A DNA stretch of 29,474 bases from a virus (IMGVR_UViG_3300042402_000931:1-29474), one strand, 5' to 3'; positions 1 to 5,678 are shown, numbered from the stretch's first letter. Notes: a model not told the origin generated them from the sequence alone. A program made the numbers and translations.

Positions 1-1
1 G

Positions 2-130
2 TTTTGGTGGGATTCGCTGACCCCGGCGCAGCAGATCAGTGAGCGTTGGCTGAATGCCGCCGCGCATATCGCTTGTGTTGGCCGTCGCCCTATGCACCGC
101 CAAACAAATACCCGTTACTACCCGTTCTAA
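2..130 (+). CDS. 3' end of an unrecognised phage gene (5' truncated by window edge)
   Basis: An open frame runs from the first bases of the window to a TAA at 128-130. It encodes about 42 residues rich in Trp, Arg and His and ending in RYYPF. No start codon is needed inside the window, so this is probably the C-terminal part of a gene that begins further left. The next gene has its ribosome site (GAAAGG) directly after this stop, as expected for adjacent genes of one early operon. I do not recognise the product. The dense, aromatic-rich composition looks coding rather than random. Confidence 0.6.
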   Translation, partial: FWWDSLTPAQQISERWLNAAAHIACVGRRPMHRQTNTRYYPF

Positions 131-136
131 GAAAGG

Positions 137-149
137 TTTGACTGTGTAT
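137..149 (+). promoter_or_regulatory. Stoperator-like 13-mer, site 1
   Basis: TTTGACTGTGTAT, matching the window consensus NTTGAC[T/A][G/A]TG[A/T]AC except the last base. It sits exactly at the start of the next small gene and contains that gene's likely GTG start. Repressor binding here is inferred from cluster A biology. Confidence 0.6.
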
Positions 150-302
150 GTAGAAGACATGACCCTGGAAGACGCTAAAGCAACCCTCGCAGAGGTGAAG
201 GCTTCACCGTGCCGGGATTGTGAGCAGTGCCGGTGGGATATCGAAGACTTGTCAGGCCGGATCGCTGATCTGGTCTTTGAGTCTTGGCTCCCAAAGCAGT
301 AA
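144..302 (+). CDS. Small Cys-motif protein, unknown function
   Basis: Encodes about 52 residues with a CxxCxxC cluster (CRDCEQC) in the middle, between acidic, probably helical segments. The cysteine spacing suggests metal binding but the family is not recognised. The start is uncertain. GTG at 144 lies 7 bases after GAAAGG (131-136) and is preferred. TTG at 138 would be too close to that site. ATG at 162 has weak upstream complementarity. The start region coincides with a stoperator-like site, so expression is probably shut off directly by the repressor in a lysogen. A longer reading from further upstream would overlap the previous gene and is unlikely. Confidence 0.6.
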   Translation: MYVEDMTLEDAKATLAEVKASPCRDCEQCRWDIEDLSGRIADLVFESWLPKQ

Positions 303-383
303 TCAACCCAACAACAAACAAAGGCATGAGCGGGTGCAGCCGGTCACGGTGTGGCGTGTCGCTCACAATCGAAAGGTATCAAT

Positions 384-1409
384 ATGTCGCATGACCTCGA
401 AAGCACCAACGGCGTGACCTTCTACGCGGATTCGCGTAACGATGCTTGGCATCAGTTGGGCCAGAAAGTCGGTGCCAACATGGACGTGGCGCAAGCTATG
501 GAGTTCGCCCACCTGGGCGGCTGGGATGTCCGTAAGGTTCCGCTGCAAATCCCCGCAGAGGTTTCGGATTCCGGTGTGTTCGGAGCTATGGACGTGCCCG
601 ATCAGTTCGGTGTGGTTCGCACTAACCCGGTGAGCGGGGAGCGCGACTACCTGGGTGTGGTGGGCAACGTCTATGACCCGATCCAGAATGAAGCTACCGC
701 AGGTTTCATCCAGTCCGTGGTCGATGAGTTCGACGCGAACCTGGAGACCGCCGGGAGCTTGGGTGGAGGTAAGGACGTGTTCATCACCATGAAGCTTCCG
801 CACACTATGGAGATCACGGGTGTTGGAGGTGTGATCGACAAGACGGAGTACTACCTGGCCGCTCTGAACAACCACACCGGGAAGTCTTCATTCCGGTTGC
901 TGCTGACCCCGGTTCGGATCGTGTGCCGGAACACCCAGCAGATGGCTATCGGATCGGCTAAGACTTCATGGAAGGTGCGTCACACCGCGACGGCTACCGG
1001 CCGGGTGCAAGAGGCTCGGGAGAAGCTCGGTCTGGTGTGGAAGTCCGTTGGGACGATTGACGATGAGTTCAAGCGTCTTTCGGAGATTCCGTTGGAGTAC
1101 GCGGAGGCTAAGGAGTTCACGGAGAGGCTTGTCGATCTGAAGAAGGTCGACCCTGATTCCGTGGCTGCTACTCGCCGCCGTAACGCGGCCGGTCAAATCC
1201 TGTCGCTGTACCGCAACTCCCCGACGATCAAGCCCATCGCCGGCACGAGGTTTGCTATGTACAACGCGGTCACGGAGTACGTCGACCACTACCAGGGCAC
1301 CCGCAACGGCGGCGGTGATGCTGCTGCTGCTCGCGCTCTGCGGTCGATCCGTGAGCTTGAGATGTCATCGACTCTGAAGACTGAGGCGTTCGCGCTTCTG
1401 CGGGTGTAG
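384..1409 (+). CDS. DUF932 / phage-plasmid-like protein
   Basis: A 341-residue protein resembling the DUF932 family (phage/plasmid-like protein, TIGR03299 type), which occurs in many actinophages and plasmids. Family-like features are the N-terminal DAWHQLGQKV segment (residues about 21-30), the central YLGVVGNVYDPIQN segment, and a core containing LAALNNHTGKSSF and the RIVCRNT motif. The biochemical function of the family is unknown; some members are suspected to act with DNA metabolism or anti-restriction systems. The start is ATG 384, behind GAAAGG at 371-376; an upstream in-frame codon lacks a ribosome site. It is by far the largest gene of the left accessory region and is followed by a terminator-like hairpin. 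Confidence 0.85.
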   Translation: MSHDLESTNGVTFYADSRNDAWHQLGQKVGANMDVAQAMEFAHLGGWDVRKVPLQIPAEVSDSGVFGAMDVPDQFGVVRTNPVSGERDYLGVVGNVYDPIQNEATAGFIQSVVDEFDANLETAGSLGGGKDVFITMKLPHTMEITGVGGVIDKTEYYLAALNNHTGKSSFRLLLTPVRIVCRNTQQMAIGSAKTSWKVRHTATATGRVQEAREKLGLVWKSVGTIDDEFKRLSEIPLEYAEAKEFTERLVDLKKVDPDSVAATRRRNAAGQILSLYRNSPTIKPIAGTRFAMYNAVTEYVDHYQGTRNGGGDAAAARALRSIRELEMSSTLKTEAFALLRV

Positions 1410-1417
1410 TTCGGTGC

Positions 1418-1446
1418 GGGGGAGGACAATCCGGTCCTCCCCCTTT
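1418..1446 (+). terminator. Probable intrinsic terminator after the DUF932 gene
   Basis: A perfect 10-bp stem, GGGGGAGGAC (1418-1427) with GTCCTCCCCC (1434-1443), closes a 6-base loop and is followed by TTT. The short T run overlaps the first bases of a stoperator-like site at 1444, so terminator and operator abut. This suggests one of the few internal punctuation points in the early operon. Confidence 0.7.
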
Positions 1447-1456
1447 GACTATGAAC
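1444..1456 (+). promoter_or_regulatory. Stoperator-like 13-mer, site 2
   Basis: TTTGACTATGAAC, one base from the commonest form. It lies in the intergenic space directly after a terminator-like hairpin and 23 bases before the next ATG. Confidence 0.65.
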
Positions 1457-1478
1457 AAACAAAATGAGGAGGTTTGGT

Positions 1479-1637
1479 ATGGACGTGGATGTGACGCTGA
1501 ACGAGATTAGGAACCTTGTCGCTATGCACTATGCAGGCGATTTCATCGACTACGACAAGCTCGTTGATTTTGTCGATGCGTTGGACGGCTGGATCACCAA
1601 GGGCGGTTTCCTGCCGTCAGATTGGAACAAGGCATGA
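1479..1637 (+). CDS. Small hypothetical protein, 52 aa
   Basis: Starts at ATG 1479 behind GAGGAGG (1465-1471) with good spacing and ends at TGA 1635-1637. The product is acidic and probably mostly helical. No recognised motif. Its stop overlaps the next start (ATGA), indicating translational coupling. This is the first of a run of very small genes (1479-2923) joined by overlapping stops and starts, each with its own strong GGAGG-type site, a typical layout for the right end of cluster A genomes, where products are often host-takeover or cytotoxic proteins. That role is not shown here. Confidence 0.7.
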   Translation: MDVDVTLNEIRNLVAMHYAGDFIDYDKLVDFVDALDGWITKGGFLPSDWNKA

Positions 1638-1732
1638 CCCGTGAGCAATGGGCGCTGCTGCTGAACGCAGACCCGCATGAGGTTCCACGTATCGCACGTC
1701 TTATTGACATCAACAAGGAGGTTTGGGAGTGA
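1634..1732 (+). CDS. Miniprotein, 32 aa, unknown
   Basis: Begins at ATG 1634, overlapping the previous TGA by four bases, and ends at TGA 1730-1732, itself overlapping the GTG of the next gene. The 32-residue product (start MTREQWALLL) has no recognised domain. Its coding status rests on the perfect double overlap and on the fact that its last codons carry the AAGGAGG ribosome site of the next gene. An alternative is that it is only a translated spacer that couples its neighbours. Confidence 0.5.
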   Translation: MTREQWALLLNADPHEVPRIARLIDINKEVWE

Positions 1733-1956
1733 ATACCGTCGAGAAAGCTGTTGCCCGTGCGGAGTCCGCGTACAAGGCTTACCGCAAGGCTGCGGTGTGG
1801 GGTTCGGATGAGGAACTGCTGGCTGATCTGCTGGCAGATGTGATGCATCTGGTTGACCTGAAGAGGCTTGACCGGGAGATCGGTGACTTCAGTTTCGATG
1901 ATCTGTTGGCGACGGCTCGCACTAATTACGAAGCGGAGAAGGAGGGTTCGGAATGA
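1729..1956 (+). CDS. Small acidic helical protein, 75 aa, unknown
   Basis: GTG 1729 follows AAGGAGG (1715-1721) by 7 bases. The product is rich in Ala, Glu and Lys/Arg with regularly spaced hydrophobic residues (for example LLADLLADVMHLVDL), suggesting a helical or coiled-coil dimer. No family recognised. The stop overlaps the next ATG by four bases. Confidence 0.75.
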   Translation: MNTVEKAVARAESAYKAYRKAAVWGSDEELLADLLADVMHLVDLKRLDREIGDFSFDDLLATARTNYEAEKEGSE

Positions 1957-2204
1957 CTGACACGGTGAAGATTTTGGAATCTCAGGCGGACAGCTTTCTG
2001 AAGGTTTGGGGTGACCGCTACCTGTCCGGTGATCTTGGCACGAAGTTGACGTGTGTCGAGGTCGAGTCTCTGGCGGCTCTGTTGGCTGCGTTGGGTGACA
2101 ACGAGGCCGCTGAGGGTTGGATCAGTTCTCACGCTGAGGGTGATGACTGCGGTGATTCGCACTGCCTGTGCGACGAGTGCGGCAACGAAACCAAGGAGGT
2201 TTAA
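1953..2204 (+). CDS. Small protein with C-terminal Cys/His cluster, 83 aa
   Basis: ATG 1953 overlaps the previous stop (ATGA) and is preceded by GGAGGG. Residues 1-60 look helical and acidic. The C-terminus holds a compact cluster, CGDSHCLCDECG, four Cys and one His, which could bind a zinc ion. Function unknown. The final codons include the AAGGAGG that serves the next gene at 2207. Confidence 0.75.
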   Translation: MTDTVKILESQADSFLKVWGDRYLSGDLGTKLTCVEVESLAALLAALGDNEAAEGWISSHAEGDDCGDSHCLCDECGNETKEV

Positions 2205-2206
2205 GT

Positions 2207-2479
2207 ATGAGCAAGAAAGCTTTGGAGGTCAGCTTGGCTGGCTACCTGAAAACGGTCAAGAGTTCGGAGAAAGCCTTGCGGAAGATGGCACGCGAGGCTG
2301 AAGAAAGTGATGACTATTACGACTATGACCAGGCTTGCTACGACACCTGGGAGTACCTGTACGAACAGGGCAAAGCGTTGGCTGCCGCTGTCGAAGATTT
2401 CCTGAATAAGGATCGTCGCAGTGCCCGTTCTGCCTTGAATGGTATTGGACGCACCGCTCTGACAGAGCAGAGGGGATAA
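2207..2479 (+). CDS. Small protein, 90 aa, whose 3' end is a frame-shifted copy of a zinc-finger gene module
   Basis: ATG 2207 follows AAGGAGG (2193-2199). The first ~65 residues are charged and Tyr-rich (for example ESDDYYDYDQACYDTWEYLY). From codon 69 onward the DNA (2413-2471) is about 52/59 identical to 6016-6074, where the same DNA encodes a CPFC zinc-finger motif. Here the gene reads that DNA in another frame, giving LNGIGRTALTEQRG at the end, and the CPFC frame is closed off by TAA at 2407-2409. The C-terminus of this gene is therefore probably recombinational debris rather than an evolved domain. Confidence 0.7.
   Translation: MSKKALEVSLAGYLKTVKSSEKALRKMAREAEESDDYYDYDQACYDTWEYLYEQGKALAAAVEDFLNKDRRSARSALNGIGRTALTEQRG
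2413..2471 (+). repeat. Zinc-finger coding module, copy A (frame-shifted)
   Basis: 59-base direct repeat with 6016-6074, seven mismatches by hand alignment. The shared core TGGTATTGGACGCACCGC is identical. In copy B it encodes GSSQCPFC and the following WYWTHR stretch. In copy A the same residues appear only in a frame that is interrupted just upstream. Confidence 0.85.
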
Positions 2480-2482
2480 GGC

Positions 2483-2614
2483 GTGATCAAACTTTTGACC
2501 GCTGTGGCGGCGCTGCTGATCCTGGCCGGCTGTGCTACCCCGCAGCCGATCCAAGAAGACGATCCCCGGTGGGACTGCCGGGTTCACGGCAATGAGATTT
2601 GCGGAAAGGAATAA
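2483..2614 (+). CDS. Predicted small phage lipoprotein, 43 aa
   Basis: GTG 2483 follows AGGGGATAAGG; the frame ends at TAA 2612-2614. The N-terminus MIKLLTAVAALLILAGC is a textbook lipoprotein signal: one Lys, a hydrophobic core, then a LAGC lipobox with Cys at residue 17. The mature peptide would be only 27 residues, beginning CATPQPIQ, with two further cysteines that could form a disulfide outside the membrane. Known small lipoproteins of temperate phages act in superinfection exclusion or envelope modification; that role is an inference here. It lies among genes on the lytic side of the repressor, and no private promoter is apparent. Confidence 0.7.
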   Translation: MIKLLTAVAALLILAGCATPQPIQEDDPRWDCRVHGNEICGKE

Positions 2615-2617
2615 GAG
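2595..2617 (+). repeat. Gene-end/ribosome-site cassette, copy 1
   Basis: 23 bases, identical to 2904-2926 except one C/T change. It contains the last codons (ICGKE), the TAA stop and the GGAAAGGAATAAGAG leader of the next gene. Confidence 0.85.
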
Positions 2618-2618
2618 A

Positions 2619-2792
2619 ATGCTGTTTAAGAGCGGCGACAAAGTGATGTGGTACGGGGTTCGCACGGGCCGTATGCGTAAAGGCACGGTGATCGACAGCC
2701 GCGACGGTGTGGCGAATATCCGCACTGACAAGGGCGGTTACACAGTGGTGGATTTTACGGCTTTGACACTGATCGAAAGGTTTGGCAAATGA
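2619..2792 (+). CDS. Small beta-rich protein, 57 aa, unknown
   Basis: ATG 2619 follows GGAAAGGAATAAG. The sequence alternates hydrophobic and polar residues (KVMWYGVRTGRMRKGTVI and GVANIRTDKGGYTVVDF), like a small SH3- or KOW-type beta barrel, but no family can be assigned confidently. The stop overlaps the next ATG (ATGA). An upstream in-frame start near 2532 would overlap the lipoprotein gene and has no ribosome site. Confidence 0.75.
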   Translation: MLFKSGDKVMWYGVRTGRMRKGTVIDSRDGVANIRTDKGGYTVVDFTALTLIERFGK

Positions 2793-2923
2793 TCTGTTGG
2801 AACTGCGAAAGCGTCAATGACATTTTGGATGAGGTTATCGGGACGTGCCGCAGTTGCACTGGCGATCTGTTCATAGACCCGGCTGATGTCGCTGCGATCA
2901 ACAAGATTTGTGGAAAGGAATAA
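2789..2923 (+). CDS. Zinc-ribbon miniprotein, 44 aa
   Basis: ATG 2789 overlaps the previous TGA. Two CxxC knuckles (CWNC at residues 3-6 and CRSC at 20-23) make a compact zinc ribbon, followed by an acidic tail. The last residues, ICGKE, and the DNA encoding them repeat the end of the lipoprotein gene, because both genes end in the same 23-base cassette that also supplies the next gene's ribosome site. The partner of the zinc ribbon is unknown. Confidence 0.7.
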   Translation: MICWNCESVNDILDEVIGTCRSCTGDLFIDPADVAAINKICGKE

Positions 2924-2926
2924 GAG
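2904..2926 (+). repeat. Gene-end/ribosome-site cassette, copy 2
   Basis: Second copy of the cassette at 2595-2617. Both copies end directly at or one base before an ATG, so the unit reads as stop plus ribosome site, able to join unrelated small genes. Confidence 0.85.
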
Positions 2927-3082
2927 ATGAAGGTGAAGGTTGAGTTCACGGTGGAGATTGACCGTGAGACTTGGGAGTTGAATTACGGCAAGGCTGAATC
3001 TGCCGCTGAGATTCGCAGCCAGGTTCGGGACTGGGCGGTTGAGTTGTTGAACGATCAACTGGACAGGTCAGGACTCAGGTGA
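2927..3082 (+). CDS. Small charged protein, 51 aa, unknown
   Basis: ATG 2927 is placed by GGAAAGGAATAAGAG. The first ten residues (MKVKVEFTVE) suggest a beta strand; the rest is a probable amphipathic helix (SAAEIRSQVRDWAVELLNDQL). This strand-helix pattern is common in small phage regulators and antitoxin-like proteins, but no family is recognised. Its TGA overlaps a GTG that would start the doubtful next frame. Confidence 0.7.
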   Translation: MKVKVEFTVEIDRETWELNYGKAESAAEIRSQVRDWAVELLNDQLDRSGLR

Positions 3083-3309
3083 TTGATCTGATCCTGGGCG
3101 CTTTGTGTGAGGTTCGGTCAGACGCACACGTCGCCCAGCACGGAGGGTTGGCGGCTGACTCAGCGTGGCACGTCGCCAACGGGGAGCTTCCGACGTGCGG
3201 TCAGGAAGGGGCCGTAAAGGCCCCTGAGAGGGCCGTAGACAGAAGTTTTGACAGTGAACGGGGGGATGAGTCCAAGTCTCGTTTCTGCCGTAAGAAATGG
3301 TTCTGCTAA
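3079..3309 (+). CDS. Doubtful ORF, 76 aa, Cys/Lys-rich end
   Basis: A GTG at 3079 overlapping the previous stop opens a frame to TAA 3307-3309. The tail (SRFCRKKWFC) has the look of a small metal-binding end. Against coding: the frame contains a 7-bp hairpin (3207-3225) and a stoperator-like site (3247-3259), codon use is unremarkable, and the start has no good ribosome site. The alternative is a roughly 240-base regulatory spacer between two gene groups. Confidence 0.4.
   Translation: MIDLILGALCEVRSDAHVAQHGGLAADSAWHVANGELPTCGQEGAVKAPERAVDRSFDSERGDESKSRFCRKKWFC
3207..3225 (+). other. Short GC hairpin in a possible spacer
   Basis: AGGGGCC (3207-3213) pairs perfectly with GGCCCCT (3219-3225) around a GTAAA loop. 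There is no T run after it, so termination is weakly supported. It lies 21 bases upstream of a stoperator-like site. Confidence 0.5.
3247..3259 (+). promoter_or_regulatory. Stoperator-like 13-mer, site 3
   Basis: TTTGACAGTGAAC, a full consensus match, about 65 bases upstream of the well-supported gene start at 3324. Confidence 0.65.
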
Positions 3310-3323
3310 CAGGAGGTTTGAGT

Positions 3324-3533
3324 ATGGCGTGGGAAATTGTTGAGCAAGATTTGCCGTTGGTCGAAGCGCCACGGCGGTACTTCAAGGTCGAGGTTGTGAT
3401 CGCCACCGACGAGTGGGACCAGCAAGACTTGATTGATTTCTTCTGGGATGGGATCACCCACCAGGACGAACTGTTGTTGGTGCAGAACATCGTCTACGAG
3501 GTCGACGGTGCCAAATACAAGGAGGACGAGTGA
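3324..3533 (+). CDS. Small acidic protein, 69 aa, unknown
   Basis: ATG 3324 follows AGGAGG (3311-3316) at good spacing. An in-frame ATG at 3297 is ignored because it lacks such a site. The product is acidic and Trp/Asp-rich (ATDEWDQQDLIDFFWDG), with two probable beta strands (KVEVVIAT and NIVYEVDG) around a helix. No recognised family. The last bases overlap the GTG of the next gene. Confidence 0.75.
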   Translation: MAWEIVEQDLPLVEAPRRYFKVEVVIATDEWDQQDLIDFFWDGITHQDELLLVQNIVYEVDGAKYKEDE

Positions 3534-3757
3534 ATTATCAAGCGTTCAAACCGAATGTTAAGCGGTGGGATGTGTACGACGCAGCCGATCACCTGGATGA
3601 CATCTCGCCGGCACTTTACCGGGCTTTCGAGATGAAGGATTGGAACGAGGTGATCAAGCTCGCTGAGTACGTCAGTGAGTGGGCCGACAAGTTGTGGGCC
3701 ATGTCAGTACGCGAGGGTCAGATCGGCCCCGCGCCCTTTTATCAGGAGGAGAAATAA
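3530..3757 (+). CDS. Small helical protein, 75 aa, unknown
   Basis: GTG 3530 overlaps the preceding stop (GTGA) and follows AAGGAGG. The sequence is acidic, with aromatic-rich amphipathic helices (ALYRAFEMKDWNEVIKLAEY). No family recognised. The stop shares one base with the next ATG, so three genes (3324-3969) form a coupled set just upstream of the repressor. Confidence 0.75.
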   Translation: MNYQAFKPNVKRWDVYDAADHLDDISPALYRAFEMKDWNEVIKLAEYVSEWADKLWAMSVREGQIGPAPFYQEEK

Positions 3758-3969
3758 TGTTCACGATCAACGGTAAAGACATGGCGGAACTGCTCAGGTT
3801 CCTGCACGTCGCGCACCTGGATTCGCTTGCGTTCATCGAAGCTGAGGAGACCGAAAGCATGTGCGAGGATCACCTCGCTGATCTGGCTAACAACTCGGCT
3901 AGCTCGGCCGCAATGTTGTGCGCCACCATCGAAATGATGCTCTTCAACAAAGACAACTGGAAGGCTTAA
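3757..3969 (+). CDS. Small helical protein, 70 aa, unknown
   Basis: ATG 3757 follows CAGGAGGAG (3743-3751). Residues about 10-65 are predicted by eye to be helical, rich in Ala, Leu, Met and Glu, with two cysteines. A longer frame from 3679 has no ribosome site and would overlap the upstream gene. The stop lies two bases before the operator/promoter of the repressor gene, so this is the last gene of the left accessory block. Confidence 0.75.
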   Translation: MFTINGKDMAELLRFLHVAHLDSLAFIEAEETESMCEDHLADLANNSASSAAMLCATIEMMLFNKDNWKA

Positions 3970-3970
3970 T

Positions 3971-3983
3971 CTTGACAATGTAC
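3971..3983 (+). promoter_or_regulatory. Stoperator/operator-like 13-mer, site 4, at the repressor promoter
   Basis: CTTGACAATGTAC. Its TTGACA is also the -35 hexamer of the repressor promoter, so binding here would repress the repressor gene itself. Confidence 0.65.
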
Positions 3984-3999
3984 TTCAATCGGCTACGTT
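3972..3999 (+). promoter_or_regulatory. Predicted promoter of the immunity repressor
   Basis: TTGACA (3972-3977), a 16-base spacer, then TACGTT (3994-3999), which fits the mycobacterial SigA pattern TTGACA / TANNNT. Transcription would begin near 4006, giving a leader of about 28 bases with AGGGGGAG (4022-4029) before GTG 4034. The -35 lies within an operator-like site, indicating autoregulation. Confidence 0.65.
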
Positions 4000-4033
4000 G
4001 GAATCGTGAAAGAACAAGACCAGGGGGAGCACA

Positions 4034-4534
4034 GTGGGGAATAACAAGTACGTCATATCTATAGGTTTAATCGAAGAACTGAAGCGCAAAGGGTACAACC
4101 AGACTGAGATAGCACAAATGTTCGATGTGTCTCGGCAGGCTGTGTCGTACCACAAAATTGTTTACAACGGGTCGCGTACACCCCGCGAAGCAGTGCGGGA
4201 CGATTTCCCATGGAAACTTCCATCGGAGATATCGCAGCAAGGCCCAGCCCGCAGGATCAGAGACCTGGGAGAGTTCGTTGCTACCGGCGGCAAGGGCATG
4301 CAGGAACAGAAGCTGACGAAGCTCCGCAACTTCCTCAAGAAACTCAAAGACGAAGACCTCGTACTTGAGTACAACCCTGACTTCCCACCGATCCAAGGTT
4401 TCGCCAACAAGGGAGGTTTCAAGTTGCAGCCCCGCCGGCCATCGGACGGGGACCTGCTGATCCGCAACAACAAACACACACGGCTGACGAAGCAAGGCCG
4501 TATGATCTGGCGGTTCCCACCAGTACTTCCCTGA
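4034..4534 (+). CDS. Immunity repressor, L5 gp71-type
   Basis: 166 residues, close to the 183 of L5 gp71. A helix-turn-helix spans about residues 21-41 (YNQTEIAQMFDVSRQAVSYH), followed by the conserved family segments RTPREAV, GEFVATGGKGM, LRDED-like (LKDED), GGF and GDLLIR-N-HT, and a terminal WRFP. Repressors of this family bind many asymmetric stoperators as monomers, shutting off the early promoter and blocking elongation through the lytic arm, which confers lysogeny and superinfection immunity. GTG 4034 is chosen from AGGGGGAG at 4022-4029. The gene is co-oriented with the early genes and has its own promoter overlapping an operator-like site. No truncation is visible. Confidence 0.95.
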   Translation: MGNNKYVISIGLIEELKRKGYNQTEIAQMFDVSRQAVSYHKIVYNGSRTPREAVRDDFPWKLPSEISQQGPARRIRDLGEFVATGGKGMQEQKLTKLRNFLKKLKDEDLVLEYNPDFPPIQGFANKGGFKLQPRRPSDGDLLIRNNKHTRLTKQGRMIWRFPPVLP

Positions 4535-4552
4535 GCTTGTCAGAGGGCCGTG

Positions 4553-4822
4553 ATGGGATACCGCCCTTCAAGCAGTGAGGAAGTGATAGTGGCAGATGTG
4601 GTTCTGAGCGTTCAGCCGTTCTGGTTGTACGCGTCTTGGTTAAACGAGGAAGATTTGCTGGTGTATCGGAGTCCGGGAGTGTTGGACTCCGATGAGTGCT
4701 ACGAGCCTGTGCGTGAGTTGTTGAACAGCAGAGCGCACAGGATCGTGGAGGCCCGTGAGGTGCAGGACGAAGGCATGATGTTCGGGCGTGCCCTTTTGAC
4801 TGTGTACAGGCTTGGTGTGTGA
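4553..4822 (+). CDS. Hypothetical protein between repressor and Cas4-like nuclease, 89 aa
   Basis: Starts at ATG 4553, with AGAGGG about 6 bases upstream; GTG 4550 and GTG 4589 (behind GAGGAAG) are alternatives. The protein mixes probable beta strands (VADVVLSVQPFWLYASWL, then VYRSPGVL) with an acidic segment. No family is recognised. A stoperator-like site is embedded at 4795-4807, where it encodes LTVY near the C-terminus. L5 gp70 occupies the same place in the cluster A map. Confidence 0.7.
   Translation: MGYRPSSSEEVIVADVVLSVQPFWLYASWLNEEDLLVYRSPGVLDSDECYEPVRELLNSRAHRIVEAREVQDEGMMFGRALLTVYRLGV
4795..4807 (+). promoter_or_regulatory. Stoperator-like 13-mer, site 5
   Basis: TTTGACTGTGTAC inside the last codons of the upstream gene, only 39 bases from site 6. 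This is one of the two closest pairs in the window. Confidence 0.6.
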
Positions 4823-4833
4823 GGTGTGTCACG

Positions 4834-4846
4834 TTTGACTGTGAAC
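4834..4846 (+). promoter_or_regulatory. Stoperator-like 13-mer, site 6
   Basis: TTTGACTGTGAAC, the commonest form, in the 76-base intergenic space upstream of the Cas4-like gene. Confidence 0.7.
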
Positions 4847-4898
4847 GAGAAAAAACGCTTCCATTAGTTATGGGACGGTTTGAAAGAGAGGCTTCACC

Positions 4899-5678
4899 AT
4901 GACAGAGCACCGCAGCGTGTCACAGATAAACCAGTACAACAGGTGCCCGTACGCCTACAAACTCGCCAGGATCGACAAGGTTTGGCAGCGGCCGGCAGCG
5001 TGGCTGGCGCAAGGCTCCGCAGTCCACGAGGCAGCAGAGGCATGGGAGAAGTCCGGCCGCACCATGACCCTAGAAGCGGCGCAAGACGTGTTCCGTGACT
5101 CCTATGCCACACACATCACGGAGGCTTGTGAAACTGCACCAAATTTTCAGGTGTGGTTCAAGTCCGGCCCTTACGGCGGTGAGGCTGACATCGAACGCCG
5201 GTACGGCATCGGGCTGGAACAAGTCCAGAAGTACATCGACTGGTACACGTCCCACCCAGACGAGGTCATCTGGATCGCACCAGACGGCACACCGGGCATC
5301 GAACTAGGTTTCGACATCGACCTGGACGGTGTCCCCGTGCGAGGGTTCATCGACGCAGTCATCACCGATGGGGAGAACGTCATTGTTCGTGACAACAAGA
5401 CTGGGAATCAGCCCGGTGATGACTTCCAGTTGGGTGTGTATGCGGTGGCTTTGGCGGAGCAGTTCGGTGTCCCGGCACCGCAGGTCGGTGACTATTTCAT
5501 GTGCCGGCCAGGTAAACCCACCTACCCCTACGAGCTAACGGACTGGAACCGCCAATCCGTGACAGCGAAGTTCAAAGAATTGGAGGAAAACATCACCGCA
5601 GGCAAGTTCGACCCAGACCCAGAATCATCGAAGTGCATGTTCTGTGATGTCAGTTGGGCTTGTGACTACGCTATTTGA
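4899..5678 (+). CDS. Cas4/RecB-family exonuclease
   Basis: 259 residues with the PD-(D/E)XK nuclease layout of Cas4: an N-terminal cysteine (C16 in NRCPYAYKL), conserved QGSAVHEA, E135, D152 (RGFIDAV) and the D165/K167 pair (VRDNKTG), then QLGVYA, and three C-terminal cysteines, C246, C249 and C255 (KCMFCDVSWAC). The four Cys match the iron-sulfur cluster of Cas4 and AddB-type nucleases. Such phage enzymes process DNA ends during recombination and replication; this one is not part of a CRISPR locus. ATG 4899 follows GAAAGAGAGG. The gene matches L5 gp69 in position, directly next to the repressor region. Confidence 0.92.
   Translation: MTEHRSVSQINQYNRCPYAYKLARIDKVWQRPAAWLAQGSAVHEAAEAWEKSGRTMTLEAAQDVFRDSYATHITEACETAPNFQVWFKSGPYGGEADIERRYGIGLEQVQKYIDWYTSHPDEVIWIAPDGTPGIELGFDIDLDGVPVRGFIDAVITDGENVIVRDNKTGNQPGDDFQLGVYAVALAEQFGVPAPQVGDYFMCRPGKPTYPYELTDWNRQSVTAKFKELEENITAGKFDPDPESSKCMFCDVSWACDYAI

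Noticed and set aside
2762-2774. TTTGACACTGATC as another operator
   Set aside because: Two mismatches in the conserved half and fully inside coding sequence; kept out of the set.
3979-4065. Short ORF beginning at the ATG in operator site 4 (MYFNRLRWN...)
   Set aside because: It lies upstream of the predicted repressor start point and has no ribosome site.
4899-5678. Cas4-like gene as part of a CRISPR system
   Set aside because: No repeats or other cas genes; a Cas4-like nuclease is normal in cluster A phages.
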